DNA of 64,000 nt. Origin: Okapia johnstoni. Its lineage: Eukaryota; Chordata; Mammalia; Artiodactyla; Giraffidae. The first letter of the stretch is position 1; the number at the start of each line of letters is the position of its first letter. Below the pieces are notes generated by a model. The model made no database searches. It had not been told where the DNA came from and saw only the letters and a program-made list of their open reading frames with translations. Below, piece after piece: positions 40,401-52,999 of this stretch. The position numbers and the translations under genes are program-made. The stretch is taken from the NCBI GenBank assembly GCA_024291935.2, contig CM044320.1, forward strand, positions 52,952,001 to 53,016,000, in the 5' to 3' direction.

Positions 40401-43400
40401 CATCCTAAAGACAAGCTTAAAATGTTAAACAGTCCAACTGGGAACCCATCTCACTTTATAAACCAAGGTGTATATTTAGATTTAGTACAGTGTCTTTGGC
40501 ATCTCTCTCTTTATGTGTCTCAATTACAAAGCATGCCTCTTCTAGAAAGGCTCGTATCTCCACTCTCCTTCCCTTGAAATTCTCAGTATCTGCTATCAGT
40601 TACTAATAATAGGAGACCCTCAGTGCCAGAACTCCTCCCTCAGCCTTGTCAACTGTTACTGTAAGGATTCTGATCTACTTTGCTAATCATAACAGGAAAT
40701 GTGCCAGCATCATTATAGGCCAAGTCTAATTTTTTTTCCTTCTCCAACACATTCACATAGCATATGTGAAAGAGGCTTGTTATTTTTCAAGTTACTTTCA
40801 TTAGTTTAAAAAGCAGTACTGTTGATAGTAATCTAAATTTGAAACTCGATCATTTGAAATGTCTAATTTAAAAAAAAAAATGATTCTTCTTACCATGTTA
40901 TTTTAACCATTTTCAAAACTGCAAATTTCAGCTTTCACCAGCTCAGTCCTCGTATCATACATAGGAAGAGAAGTAATACTCTAAGAGGTACAAAGTTATT
41001 TTTCTTTAGTCTCACAGACCCCAACCCCAAAAAGAGGGCCCATGGCCATGACCTGTCAGCCATCCACACCTGGTTACATTTTCCCATTCAGGGTTGTGTT
41101 CTGAATGGCTCCTGGAGGACAGGACATGCCCAGTTTGTGAAATCACAGTTCTGAGCAGGTAGCCATTAAATGCAGCTTTTCTTCTGCAGAATTCTAAATA
41201 TAAATCAGGAGCCACTGGTCAGCAGTGGTTCTCAGAGTGGGGTTTCTGGAGCAGCAGCATCTCTAGGAACATAGTAAAGAATGTTATTATCAGGCCCCAT
41301 CCCAGACCTTATAAATCAGAGACTCTGGGGGAAGGACCCAACCAGGTGCATTTTAACACACCCTCTGGCTGATTCTACCATGTGTTAACTTGTGAACCAC
41401 TGGTATACAGTACAGAACTACAAGTCTACAGTAGTGACTGAAGGGATACGCATCTTGGCCAATTCCCAGAGCTCCTGATACCTTTTAATGTGTAGAATCA
41501 CTGGGGAGATGAACTACTGTTAACTGTTAGGAGGAGTGGGCTAGAAATCTCCAAGAATTCTGGACCAGTAGTTCTGGAGGGCTTCCTTGGGAAGTCACCA
41601 AGCCCTACACAGTCAGGTGGTAGGATTTTCAGCAAGGAGGGAAGTGAGGGTCCATTCATTATTCACATATATCTCAGGAAACCTAGACAGGCCTTGTGTT
41701 AGATTCCAGGATTGGGGTAGGATTACAGGCCCCACTGCCCACTGTGGAGCTGACTGACTATGCGCCGCACAATCCTGTCTGCTATACTCAGGAATTCCCT
41801 GTTGCTCCCATCTGGAGACTTCTAGGAAATAAGGTCTTTTAGTTTCCCCACCAAAAGATCACCAATCTAAAACTTGCCTAATTCTGCATTTGCTCACTGC
41901 CTTTTGTTATTGCTAGTTTTTGTTTCCTTGCCTGAGTTAAAATGGCTAAGAATCAACACATTGGCTGTGCATGACCATATCTCAGTTTCTTGTAACAAGA
42001 AGGAAGGCCAGGAAGAGAAACCTGATAACTCAGGTATAGTCGCATCATGACACCCTACCTCATCCCTACTAGGAAACCAGAGAAGCAAGATAGTAACCAG
42101 AACCTCTCTAGCTCTACCCTTCTCCCAATGAGACCCTAAATACCAGCATGTATAGCCCCTGGCACAGAGGTGAATATTAACCTTGACAAACAAAATGAAC
42201 AATAAAGAAAAGCACTGGAGACGTGATCTTATTAACACAACTTTCTTAGACATCTCTTCTCTTGGTGAATTCTGAGGCATCCCTTCCTTTAGTCAGTGGT
42301 AATTGCTGAACATCTTGTGTACCAAGCAGTATGCTAGATGCCAGGCACACACCACAGCAAACAAGATGCAGTTGTGGCTTCTTGAGGCCCACTGTTTAGT
42401 GGGGAGATCATCAGATGAACAGGCAGTACAAAGTGGTTAGTGCTAGATGCAGTGAGAACCAAAAAATGACAGCTTGGGGTCAGCCAGGCTGGGGGGCAGA
42501 GGTGAGAGGCAGGGTGAACGAGACAGACAAGGTCAGAATCAGGAACAGAAGGTGTGTGCACTTTATCCAGTTTTGCCTCCTTCCTGTCCCTGGGATCCTT
42601 TCTACACTCACATGTTCAGACAGTAACATCTTGGTGAGTCATAATCTTTGGGTCTCCAAGAGGAGATACCAATTTCCACATGATAGCAAGTGATGCTACT
42701 GCAGGGTTCTAGTATGGAGATGACTAATGAATGCGCTTACCTAGTACAGAGAGTTTTACAAGACGAACAGATGAGACTTAATTCATTTTTAATCAGATCC
42801 CTGAATGCTTCTTTTTTCTATTATGGAACAAGGAAAACTTGATTCTGACTCATAGAATTATGCAGGTAACTTTGCTGTTATTACAGTGTAGAGTTCACGA
42901 TTTTTATCTTTATTTTGTGTGGTTAGTATGTTGAAGTCTTACGAGATTTTATAAAATACAGTTAATTTTTTCTTTATAAATTTCCAGTTTTCATATTCAG
43001 TGAAAATAAATGGAACACTTGGAGAACTTATTGTTCCATTTATGGATAGCTGACATGCGCACACCACTTCAATGAAAATACCTGCCTCTGAAGGTGCCTT
43101 TTGCAGCCACGTTAACATGAGTTCCTTTTGGAAACTTATACAGTGAGTTCTGCCCTACATTCAGTGAAAATGTTACCTTGCAGGATTTATAAAGGAAACA
43201 CATCCCTTAGAAATTGCACATGTACAAGTTCATTTCTAAATGCTCACCTGAAACAGCGTGCTTGGCCCTTGCAGCCGGGCAGGACTCAGTGGAGCAACTG
43301 GACTAAGGCTGCTCCAGAAATGTATGCTTGATAGCAGTGGACTCGGGGTCAGAAGCAGTCCATTTGGTGTCTGGGAAAGAAAGCACACACAGCATTGATA

Positions 43401-46400
43401 CCTGTACTGCTGGTTTCTGCTGTGGTCAACAGTGTGGCCAGGGGCACCAGCCACAAACCAGCCTCATCGTTTTAGGAAAATCTGACGTTATTTCTGTGGG
43501 GCTGTGCAGTTTAATTTCCTTCAGTGCTAATTGTAATGAGCAATTTATAAAGAACGGAAAATGGTTCCTTAACCATTCTAGTAGAAAACTCAAGTTTGTA
43601 ACAACTGTTGTCCAGCTTCTTTCTTCAGTTTGCTCCCCCTCACACATTAAACAAGATTGGTGGCACTAGCAGTAAATACTCCACCTGCCGATGTAGGAGA
43701 CACAGGAGATGCAGATTTGATCCCTGGGTTGGGAAGATCCCCTGGAGGAGGAAATGGCAACCCACTCCAGTATTCTTGCCTGCAGAATTCCATGGACAGA
43801 GGAGCCTAGCGGGCTACAGTCCATGGGGTCACAAAGAGTCAAAACATGACTGAGCACACATGAACACGACAATATACAAGCAAATGGGATCCCATGAGAG
43901 GGCTTTATTTTTCCTTCTCTATATTAATTTTTCTGCAGTGGACATCCATTACTTGGGCTACACACACAAATTTTTAAAGGGCCTCCCAGGCTTCACTTTC
44001 CCTATCAACAACCCTTTAAATAATTTAGGATCTGCTGCTAAAATACCCTGTAGCAGCTTCATGAAAAGCTCTGAACTGAGTTTACCAGATTTCAGTCTGG
44101 ATATGGGGCTGACGAGAATTCATCTCCCCAGGAATGGCTCTGAGGGAAACAAAATCCGTTCTTGTCAGATAGGATGTAAAGCCAAAACGCTGGGTTTCCT
44201 GGAAGAGTGCCAAGGATGGCATTTGCTTGCATACTCGTAGCAGGAGTCCTGGTCTTCAAGCCAGCTAGAGTGCAGAAGGAACAACCTACCCCTGCCAGTA
44301 AGCCTGCCCGGCTTTTATTCTCAGCAGAGACAAGCTCCTTGTCCAGGGTGGCTGTGCATCTTAGGGACTAGGAGGAGCCCCTTTGTAGTTTCGTGATGTC
44401 AGTAAGGTGCTCTGTGTAAGAAGAAGGGCGGCAAGAGCACCAGCATTTCAGATTGCATCATTCTGCATGTGAAAGTGTTTTTTTTTTCCCCCTAGAATTG
44501 GCCTCAGCAGCTTTGTTAATTATCCAGAACATTTGGCTTAAAACTAAATGGAAAGGTCTGCTCTGTTCTGCAGAAAGGAGATAAACATCCATAGGTTCTC
44601 AAAATGGAGCTGCTGAAGAGACTCAAATAATTTGAGTCTTCGGTTCCATGGCATTTCCTACATATTGAATGACCTACGAGGTTACCCAAAATACGTTTTG
44701 GGTAAATTTCCCATTTGTTCTAATCCAAGGCAGTTTCACAAACAGGCCAGGCCATCTGGCCTAACGGTTCAGACTTGGCAGTTCTGCATGGGCTCTACTA
44801 GGGTTCCAACCTCAGAACCACTACTTATGAGTTAGGTAACAACCCCTCTCTGCCTTGGTTTCCTAATCTGTAAAACAGGGAGAAAAATGCCTACATGTTT
44901 TACATTACAGGATCATCAAGGAAGGGTAAATGATCTGTGTAAAGCTGGCGCATTAGAAATGCTCAATAAGTGTTCAAGACTGCTATCAGTAATTAAGTGT
45001 ATTTGACTAACTGTATTAAAACCCAGCCATGGGAGAAATCCTCAACCGTATGAAGAACTGAAACAGACACACCAACCCAGGCAGCCAGTACCTTGGGGTT
45101 CCTCTCAGTTGTGTTAGTGTCCGGTCTGTAGCTCGTCTGATCTGAGAACTAATATTTGCACATCACTCAAACCAGGTTCCAGCCACAGTATGCCACATTA
45201 ACATTTAACCAACATGTTCATGGGCCTCCTAGCTTACCTACCAATGAAAGTCACAGCTCTAAAGAGACAGTGAATCCCTGAAACTACAAAACAGCTTTCT
45301 CTCTCATCCACAGCCATAAATATACATCCACTCCTTTTTAACCTTCTGAGCAACATGAGGTATAGAATATATTTTCGTAGTCTAAATGTCATACCCATGT
45401 CTGGATTGGAGATGTTTGCTCATTTGTTTCTAAGGGATACAGGATGTACTCAGAATATAGTAGCCTTCTGTTTCTTCTATTTAATATATTTGAAATGTCT
45501 TCTATAATATATGCAAATAAATACCGTAAAATGACTTCATTCGCTCTTCTCCCTCCCATCCCTGTTCTGGCTGAAGATTCTATGGCCGTAGGGGAAAATC
45601 TAGTTGGTTACTCTTTTAGGGAAAATTTCTGTAAAGCCTGGCGTGAGTTCTCTCTGGTACCGTGTGAGCTTTCAGAGCCTCTCTCCACAAGCTCCTTGAG
45701 CCCTAGAGAGAGGCTAAAGAAAGAAGCTACCAGCAAAATGCGTGCTTCCTCTTCCTTCACTAAAGAATGTCTTAGCCAGTGGGGTCTTCTGAGTGGCAGA
45801 CAGGAACTTCCTGACCCTGTCACCTGCAGGGAAGGAGATGCTCCTGGACCCAAGGTGTTCATTTTCAAGGGGAAACACCCTCCTGTTAGTACCTCATGTC
45901 ATCTGCCCCACTCAGTTCTTCATTGAATACTGAGTCTTCTAGAAAGCCCACACATCTGAGCTAAACCAAGTGAGCTAATGTTGTCTAGACATGCCCCTTC
46001 TGAGTGCCCTCTGACCACCAAAATTCTGCCTCCTGAAAAGAGACTTCTGTTTTCCCCTCTGCCAGATGGCACGAACTCACCACCTTGCCAAACTCAGTGT
46101 TTATGACTCCGTTTCTATCAACAGTAACACTATATATCTACCCACTCAGCAAATACTGACAGAGTATATAGTATGTATCAGGTGCCAGAGAAACAGCCCA
46201 TCTACAACCCAGCATCCCAGGCACTGAGATGCAGATGCCTTCCCCCGTCTCCTCACCACAACCTCTGGGCACAGCCTGGAGATCCTTCCTTGAACTGACT
46301 CTCCTGTTTATCCCCACATTTCCAGGCTTGCAACATCCAAGCCCCCATCAACTTAGATGGCATTTGGCAACTGCCACCTGAACCAGTCCAGCTGTCTCTG

Positions 46401-49400
46401 GTCTCTCCCTTCCAATCTGAGCACCGCCACTCAATCACCTTAAGACACCATTCACAATTTTAGGGAAGAGAAGAGTTCAACCTAGGACTTCCCTGGTGGT
46501 CCATTGGTTATGACTGTGCACTTCCACTAAAGGGGGTAAAGCTCAATCCCTGGTCGGAGAACTAAGATCCTGCATGCCATGCAGCCAAAAAAAAAAAAAA
46601 AGTTCAACTTCCCTTGGCCAAAATTCTAGGTAGGCTCATAGCAACCTAGAATGTGAACCCCTGTCCCTACTCTGCTCCATGGGTCCCAACTACCACACAA
46701 TTCCAACCTACTAGTTCTTCAGCACTCATTCCAAACCCTCCATGACCCCTCAGCCTGTGGTCCCCTGGGCTAGAGCCACTCCACAAAGGATCTCATCTAT
46801 TTCCATGGTTTTTAACCATCCTGTAACCACCTCAGATTCTCTCCTTAGCTCCAACTGCAGCTGGGTGTTTCTTCCTGAATGTCCTCCAGGCTCCTCAAAC
46901 TCCACATGGCCCAAGTTGGACTTGGAACCTTTCTCCGTGAGTTTCTTTCCTCCCATGAAACTCATACTCAACTTCTGCTCATCCCTAACACCTCCACACC
47001 CATCACCTGTGTCTGTCAGATCCATCTCCTTTGGCCTCATGCCACTGTCACAGCCATAGGTCCTCACTGTCTTTTGACCTGGAATTTTACAGTCATCTAA
47101 CTGCTTCCAGCCTCACCCCTCCCTTGCCCATGTCTTCAGGATGATTTCTAAAACACAGTTCTCACCATGTCACTCAGGCTCCTCCTCCCATCACCTCCTT
47201 TACCTTTGGAATGCATCCACCCCTCTTACTGAACTACTGCCCTAATGCACAAAGCTGTTGCACATTTTTATGACCACAAGCCTTTGCAACATCCCCACCC
47301 CCAGCAAAGTGAATATCCTCTTCCTTAGTATTCCTTTTACACCTAAAAATTCTTTGTGTATGTACTGTGTCCAGGATACTATATTTAACCAGCCTAAAAG
47401 TAAGTTACAAGCTTCCTCCCAATTCACAAGGGCTGCCTAATTCACGTTTGCATCCCCAGCTCCAAGCTAAGCCCATGACACATGACGAGTGCTCAGTTCA
47501 TGTTCACTGAATTGAACTACATGTTCCTCCTCCTCCTGTTCCTAAGGTCCTTCTCTGCACAGTGCTGTCGTGCATGTGTACACCTTGTCATAGCTAGATC
47601 CAACAACAAAAGGTCATGAAAGCAGGCACTTGTCCTTCCTATGATGTGCAAATAATGCTCAATAATTACTTGTCTATAGATTCTAATAAGCATCTTTGTT
47701 TCCCTGACTTGCACCTTCAGCAGCTCTTACTTTCCCATAAAAACAAATTCCTTCCTCCCATGAAACTTATACTCATGGGACTTCTGGCCTCTGAATTCCT
47801 CAATGAGTTCCCTGGGGCCTCTATAATTTCATACCACCATAAATTTCTAATTGTTCTCTTTCTTTACCTTCTGGCCAGCCAGCCTGTAAGCTTATGGGAG
47901 CAGGAACTGTTTCTTGCTCACCTCTTTATCTCCAGGAGCCTAGCTGATGGTTGGGCAGGTTGTAGCAACAGACATCTCTAACCTTAATCTCCCATGGATG
48001 CCAACGAAGTCCATGACACTGCCATTTTGTGGTTAAAAAAAAATCCTCAAAAGGTGACAGTGAACCCCTGGAAACTCCCTAGAGTTGTCTGAATTCAAAT
48101 AAAAACATGTATTCAGCAACTTTCAAAAAGAAGTAGAGTCACAAACAGAAGTTTATGTAGCATTGAATGTGCTGAGATGAAGGAGAAGAGGACAAAGAGG
48201 ACTACCCTATTGGTCCAGGGTAGCTATGGTAAGAGAGGAAAAAACAGAGAAAGTCAGAACAGGGGAGGAGTCAGCAATCTGTGAAGGATCTACAGAAAAG
48301 ACGGGTTCCGGGGTGGAAAGAGGGGGGACAGCTATCACGGTTGGTTCATCCTAGGCACCCAGAGCTGGGGGAGAAGAACCTTTAGCTGGAGAGTCAAGTC
48401 ATACAAAAGTCTATCATCAACATCCTCTACTGCCAAGTTCCTAAAGGACATCCTTCTCCTGCAAGACCAGGATGCAGGAAGCTGTAGGCTGGGCTAGGGC
48501 AGTGTTACAGAGTGGGATGAAGGGGGAGAGGGGGAAAACCTTTTTCCTTTTGTGGTCATGGCAAAAGAGACAGTAAATTGAGAAACCACCCAGAGCTGAG
48601 CCAGGACACAGTCTATACTCACCACATGCATCCATCTTACTCCCAATTCCCACTTTATGATTTGGGTTCAAGGTTGTATATCCATCAGTACATGCAGAAA
48701 GGAGCTTTTAGCATTTCAGTCCTCATCAAGCTGTCTCTACTCAATTAGTGGTAATCCAAAGCCACTGCTAATAAAACAGCCAGGGGCATGCATGCTCAGA
48801 CTCTGATGGTATGAGTTCACGCCCTGGTGCCCGCACATATCTGAGTTCAACATCTTAGACATCACATGGGAGATGAACAGAGGTCTTAGCATAAATAAAG
48901 AGACAACTGATGAGCCACTCATCTGAACTAACTACATTGCTGAGAGAGGAGGAGGGAGAGACTAGACAGGAGAGGCAAATGAAAGGAGGAGGGCCAGATG
49001 ACACCCAGGTACAGATGATGCAGAAAATCAGAAGTTCCAGTTGGCACCAATCAGGCTTCCATGATATCTGGCCGGGAGCCAGGAGGGTCTCACATCCCGG
49101 CTCCTCCCCCACCTCCCATCTCAGTTTCTGTAACTCATGCCATCAGAGAGAACATTCTGGCTTTTCTAGCTACGGACCAATATGACCTCGATGACCAAGC
49201 TCCAACTGCCTTACTCCTTGGCACCCACCTGGCTTTTGTATTCTCATTTTTTTCAGTTCCACATAGGCCACGCTGGGGGCGCCTCTGGGTGATCATCATG
49301 TCTGTCTACATTAGTAATTGTGGTTTATCAAAGGCTCATAAAGAGGAATCGTAACGGCATTCATACAGGTCCCAGGGGCTGTACCATAAGTGTTCTCAGG

Positions 49401-52400
49401 AGTGGAGGCTGTGATGCTGGAGAATGGGCAGAATGCGGATGATTTTTTCATGCCCATCATGTTGTAGGTTGAAATTTTGAATCTGAATTTGGGCCTACAG
49501 GAGGTCTGTGGTTTAATAAGGTCCTGGGAGGGAATTGTAACCACATGACCCTAAGTATGCCAAGACAGGCTTAATCTCACCTCTTCTTCCTGCCATGCTT
49601 CTTGCTGAAACTGACTGGGGATTATTCGTGGAATACATGGATAAATAAAATGTAATTCTTCCTTGGAATAAATACAAGTTCTTGGGAACTTCATTTTCAG
49701 GGTATCAAGTAATTACAGCACACTTTTATCTCTTGTAAAGCTAGCCATGAAGAAAGACTGATTGGAGGTGTAAACACTGCACAGAGCACAGAGGGGAAAG
49801 TGGAGTTTCTGTGACAAAGTGCTAAGGTGTCAAGGTCCCCCCACCCACACCCAGGCCCAGCTACACACGTCCTCAGCCACAGTGCATGGAGCCTCCCTTC
49901 ATTCCCCATGTCCTGGTCCAAAACCACAGGGCCAGCCTGAGCCACTCTCCTCTGACACAGCTACAGGGCTGGCATGTGTTCAGAGATGGTGATAACAAAC
50001 TCCCCAAGAAAGCACCGAGTGAAATCAGAGCTGGCCTGAGCCTGGCTCTAGACATCTCTACACCTCACAGCTGGAAACACAGGGAAGGCCGGGCAGGAGA
50101 TGCTCAGATCCACTCAGGGCTCAGCTTCTTGGGTTATTTCTCTGAGCCACATCGGAGGCCGCTGTTTCTGAGCCATTTACTTAGCGGTCATTAGTCCCCA
50201 GCCAGTGGTGCTGAGGGAGGAAATGCCCCGTTTAGAGCACACGTGCTCATTCTGACCTGACACCAAGCCCTCAGCCCGCCCCTCCGTGGCAGCATGCTCG
50301 TCAGCACAGGCTCACAAGCCATGCTGACAGTCTCTCCAGAGAAGCCACAGAGAGGAAAAGGACCAAGAGCTGCTTTCATCTGCCAGCAGACTCCACGGAC
50401 ATCTCACGATCAGAGAAGGCTGGGCATTGTCCCAGCACGTGTGCAGAGAGCATTTTACTTAAAGAGCATGGATTCTGGAGCAGGCTAATTGGGTTCAAGT
50501 TTTCACCTCCAAGTCCTATTAACTGGGTGACCTTGGGTGAGTTACTGGACCTCTGCCTCCTTTACCTCTGCTGGAAAAATTGGACACTGACAGTTATCTC
50601 CTTCACAGGCCTGTGATGATAAATAACTGAGATGCTGCTTGGATGGTGTTTACAACAGTGCCTGACACATGAGACGCTCAACTGTGCTGCCACTAATGGT
50701 GGTGACAGCAAGGACACCCACGGCGATGGGGACAGAGAGCTCCTACCCGGCTTCAAGCACATCCCCACTGCCGCCAAGTTACACGATTCTAAACCCCGCC
50801 AACTATAGCCACCTCTCTTCCCATGGCCATTATCCCATTTAATCCTCACACAATCCATCTCACAGATGTGGAAACAGGCTCAGAGAGCAAGTACCCACGG
50901 TCACATTTCTACCCAGCAGTGCAGCCAGGAACTGCATCCAGGTCTGTGACCCCGAAGCCAATGAACTTACCCTCTGCCACAGAAACGCATCCAGTTTTCC
51001 AGGGGAAGCAGAAATAGGTTTACCAGTACCTGCCCTGCCTTTGCCAGCTGGACAAGAGTGAGCATCTGAATAGTGTATTTAGAGGAAGAGGCTCCCTTCG
51101 TGGTGGAGTTAATGACACTGAAGACTTTTGTTGTTCCACGAGTTTGCTCTTCCCTCCCCTGTGCCAGGGACCTGGGCTTTCTCAGACCAGCACTGTTTTT
51201 ACCGAAGCATCTCTTTCTCATCATTTGGTGTGGCCTCTGCATTGCTTTTTTAGGGACTACAGGACAGCCCAGCTCCCCACTGGTAATCGCAATGGCCATA
51301 TTGGTTACCATGTACTTTCTTATTAACAGAAAACAAATGGCTACTTATTAAGTGCCCTCCAAAGAGGATTCTGCCATAAAATTTTCATAAAACCCAAGTG
51401 CCTTCTGAAATGTCATTGGCCTGCTCAGCAACTTAAAAGTGTAGTGGCTCAGAGGGTAAAGAATCTACTTTCAATGTAAGAGACCCAGGTTCAATCCCTG
51501 GGCCAGGAAGATCCCCTGGAGAAGGGAATGGCTACCCACTCCAGTCTTCTTGCCTGGAGAACTCCATGGACAGAGGAGCCTGGTAGGCTACAGTCCATGG
51601 GGTCTCAAAGAGTTGGACAGGACTGAGGGACTGTCAGTGCTCAACTTGCCCTCAGAAATCACTGTTTGGACCTGCTTTGGTGGCCCGTGTGCACATTCCA
51701 TCTTACATCGCTTTAGGCCCCTAAAAGAACCCAATCAAGTGTCCCACCATAGCCTATTTCTCTTGTGTACACCTCTGTCTGGGTGTGATTTCCCTGCACA
51801 ATGCACAGTGACCTTGCTACAGGGGCCCAAGGATTACCCTTTGAGGGGAAGACAGAAGTTGCCTCTCTCCCCCGCTTTTCCCTAAGCCAATGAGTCTGTG
51901 TGCAGCCGGGACGACGGGACTCAATGGCTCTTACCTGGGCAGTGAAGAAGGCTGGGGTGAGGGATCCCGAGGGGAGGGCCGGGCTGTTGAGGGCGATGGA
52001 GCCAATGTCGGTGCCGGAAAGCACCAGTGGGGGCGCGGAGATTTCCAAGCCTTTGGGCTTTTTGGCCTTTGGGGGGAGCGATGGAGACCTGGTCTTGGAG
52101 CCCGACGACAGGTTCAAGGGCTCCAGGGAATCCGAGTCATGGCAGGCGGCCTCCAGGAAGAGGCTCCTGTGTTCGGAAGGGAGGGGCGAGTTGGGGGACA
52201 GAGACGGGGACCGAGATGAGGAGGGCGAGGCGGACGAGATGCTGGTGGCGTTCGGCAACATTAAGGAGGAGATCTTGGCGGACACGGACGAGGCCAGGAA
52301 GGCCTCTGACGTGGAGGGCAGGGACACCACGGGCCGGCTGACGTGCTTATCGGTTTTGTTGGTCACAAACCTGATGACAGTCCTGACTTCTTCCGCGGGG

Positions 52401-52714
52401 GGGCTGTCTTCCAGCTGCTCCTCCAGCTTCTCTGTCTTGATGGCCTTGAGGGGCTCGGGCGGGTTCTGCAGGGAGTTGATGGTGAAGGACGAGTACAGGC
52501 CTGAGTGGATGTACTCATTGCGGCTGGCGCTCTTGAGGGCGGACAGGCCGTGTCTGTGCGCCTCGCGGCCCTCAGGGGGCGCTTTGCACTCGCTGTCCTG
52601 CAGCAAGAGGCTCTCCCGGCTGATCTCCACCGCGTGAGGGTCCATTTTCAGTATCTCCGGGAAAGAGACAAATTTGTACACAAACTTCTGCCCGATCACC
52701 TTCTTGATGATATT
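37398..52714 (-). CDS. ELK3: ELK3 (Net/SAP-2, ETS ternary complex factor), last 3 coding exons, partial
   Basis: Nuclear ETS-family factor that binds serum response elements with SRF. By family knowledge it is a repressor that becomes an activator after Ras/ERK phosphorylation. The three exons join in frame to 333 residues plus stop. With 69 missing residues upstream the protein would be 402 long, against 407 for human as I remember it. Visible parts are the end of the ETS domain (70-84), an inhibitory region including SUMO-type IKTE at K162 and [11 protein letters not shown] (214-224), CtBP-type PLNLS (268-272), a D-box-like [15 protein letters not shown] (287-301), SP/TP-rich activation sequence (313-360), and FQFP (369-372), an ERK docking motif formed across the last splice junction. 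No exon with the start codon occurs up to 64000, so the preceding intron is longer than 11.3 kb. Confidence 0.97.
37630..37873 (-). mobile_element. CHR-1-type SINE, antisense, with 10-bp duplication
   Basis: A T/A-rich start (copied A tail), then ggctgctctcgctcttcg, catgtggaatcttcctgg, ggcggattcttaatgcctgg. GTTGCCAATT is on both sides (37620-37629, 37874-37883). Confidence 0.85.
39160..39380 (+). repeat. MIR SINE fragment
   Basis: gggctctaccacttgtcaac, gggatcttgggcaaattgag, ctgggccttagtttc and caatgtctgacatacagtag occur in MIR order. Confidence 0.7.
39928..40198 (+). mobile_element. Bov-A2 SINE with 13-bp duplication
   Basis: Same dimeric structure as the copy at 23034, ending in the (CAG)n tail. 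ATTGGGTTCCCTG flanks it exactly at 39915-39927 and 40199-40211. Confidence 0.92.
41221..41405 (+). mobile_element. MER5A-like hAT (Charlie) element
   Basis: cagtggttctcagagtgggg start, ggccccatcccagacc and gagactctgggggaaggacc middle, and a gtgaaccactg end, which is the inverted start. Confidence 0.8.
43248..43370 (-). CDS. ELK3: ELK3 exon: residues 330-370, transactivation core
   Basis: Minus-strand acceptor ttcccag, donor GTGAGC. 41 whole codons: [20 protein letters not shown] then [16 protein letters not shown] and STLFQ. This is the Elk C-box with the ERK-phosphorylated SP/TP cluster and the first half (FQ) of the FQFP docking motif. Confidence 0.97.
43663..43860 (+). mobile_element. Bov-tA SINE
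   Basis: ggtggcactagcagtaaata head (diverged), tgatccctgggttgggaaga, and a Bov-A body ending gagtcaaaacatgactgag. Confidence 0.85.
44745..44970 (+). repeat. MIR SINE fragment
   Basis: gttccaacctcagaaccact, gccttggtttcctaatctgt and gcgcattagaaatgctcaat occur in MIR order. Confidence 0.65.
46482..46600 (+). mobile_element. CHR-2 type SINE
   Basis: ggacttccctggtggtccat head, caatccctggtcggagaact and a poly-A end. AGTTCAAC duplication at 46474-46481 and 46601-46608. Confidence 0.88.
50455..50700 (+). repeat. MIR SINE fragment
   Basis: gcatggattctggagcaggc, gggtgaccttgggtgagtta and caacagtgcctgacacatga occur in MIR order. Confidence 0.75.
50790..51010 (-). repeat. MIR SINE fragment, antisense
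   Basis: cccatttaatcctcacacaa, cagatgtggaaacaggctca and gtgcagccaggaactg follow reverse-complement MIR order. Confidence 0.6.
51445..51640 (+). mobile_element. Bov-tA SINE
   Basis: ggctcagagggtaaagaatc head and a Bov-A body ending tcaaagagttggacaggact. Lies about 300 bases past the donor of the ELK3 260-codon exon in the direction of transcription. Confidence 0.88.
51935..52714 (-). CDS. ELK3: ELK3 large exon: residues 70-329
   Basis: The minus-strand acceptor is a T-rich tract ending in cgcag before AATATCATC. The donor is GTAAGA after TTCACTGCCCAG. 780 bases, 260 whole codons. Begins [15 protein letters not shown], the last strand of the ETS domain. It then carries [11 protein letters not shown], the [13 protein letters not shown] consensus, the inhibitory region, repeated SP motifs ([13 protein letters not shown]), [10 protein letters not shown] and [11 protein letters not shown]. 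It is strikingly CpG-rich compared with the flanking introns. An Ala-rich tract after STSEA is five residues shorter than my recollection of human ELK3. Confidence 0.97.
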
Positions 52715-52999
52715 CTGCGAAAACAAAAGCAGACATGGAAAAGATGAGTGCATCAGAGAAACCGGCTAAGAAGGTCATTCTTGGAGGGTATTTTGCAGGC
52801 AGGAGCATCAAAACAGCCTTGATGACACATCTCAGCTAAGGCATAGTGCACACAGGACTGAGGGTGAGAGTGGAAGAATCTGAGCCACATTCCAGGGTCT
52901 GCTAATTACAAATGGTGTGATTTTTAGCAAATTGATGGTCATTTTGAGTTTCCTCGTCTGTGAAGTGAGGGTTATTATACCTAGGAATCGGCACTTACT

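Larger units (their letters stand above)
37497..43247 (-). other. ELK3: ELK3 last intron
   Basis: 5.75 kb. Contains an antisense CHR-type SINE, a MIR, a possible diverged L2-like stretch (39420-39900, weak), a Bov-A2 and a MER5A-like element. From 41410 to 43247 I see only unique sequence. Confidence 0.8.
43371..51934 (-). other. ELK3: ELK3 intron between the 41-codon and 260-codon exons
   Basis: 8.56 kb. Holds Bov-tA copies at about 43663 and 51445, a CHR-2 at 46482 and MIR pieces at about 44745, 50455 and 50790. From 44980 to 46470 and from 47800 to 50440 I recognise no repeat or gene. A 24-base near-perfect direct repeat lies at 46947 and 47752. Confidence 0.75.

Noticed and set aside
45444..45926. 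A 160-codon open frame in an ELK3 intron
   Set aside because: No recognisable family, no splice or promoter context, and intronic and opposite in strand to ELK3. Consistent with chance length.
46742..47067. 105-codon open frames on both strands
   Set aside because: Overlapping opposite frames of equal length in Ser/Pro-biased sequence, with no homology I recognise. Likely a diverged repeat.
51900..52637. A 245-codon open frame on the plus strand opposite the ELK3 large exon
   Set aside because: It is the antisense shadow of a GC-rich coding exon. It crosses the ELK3 splice donor, resembles no protein I know and has low-complexity composition.
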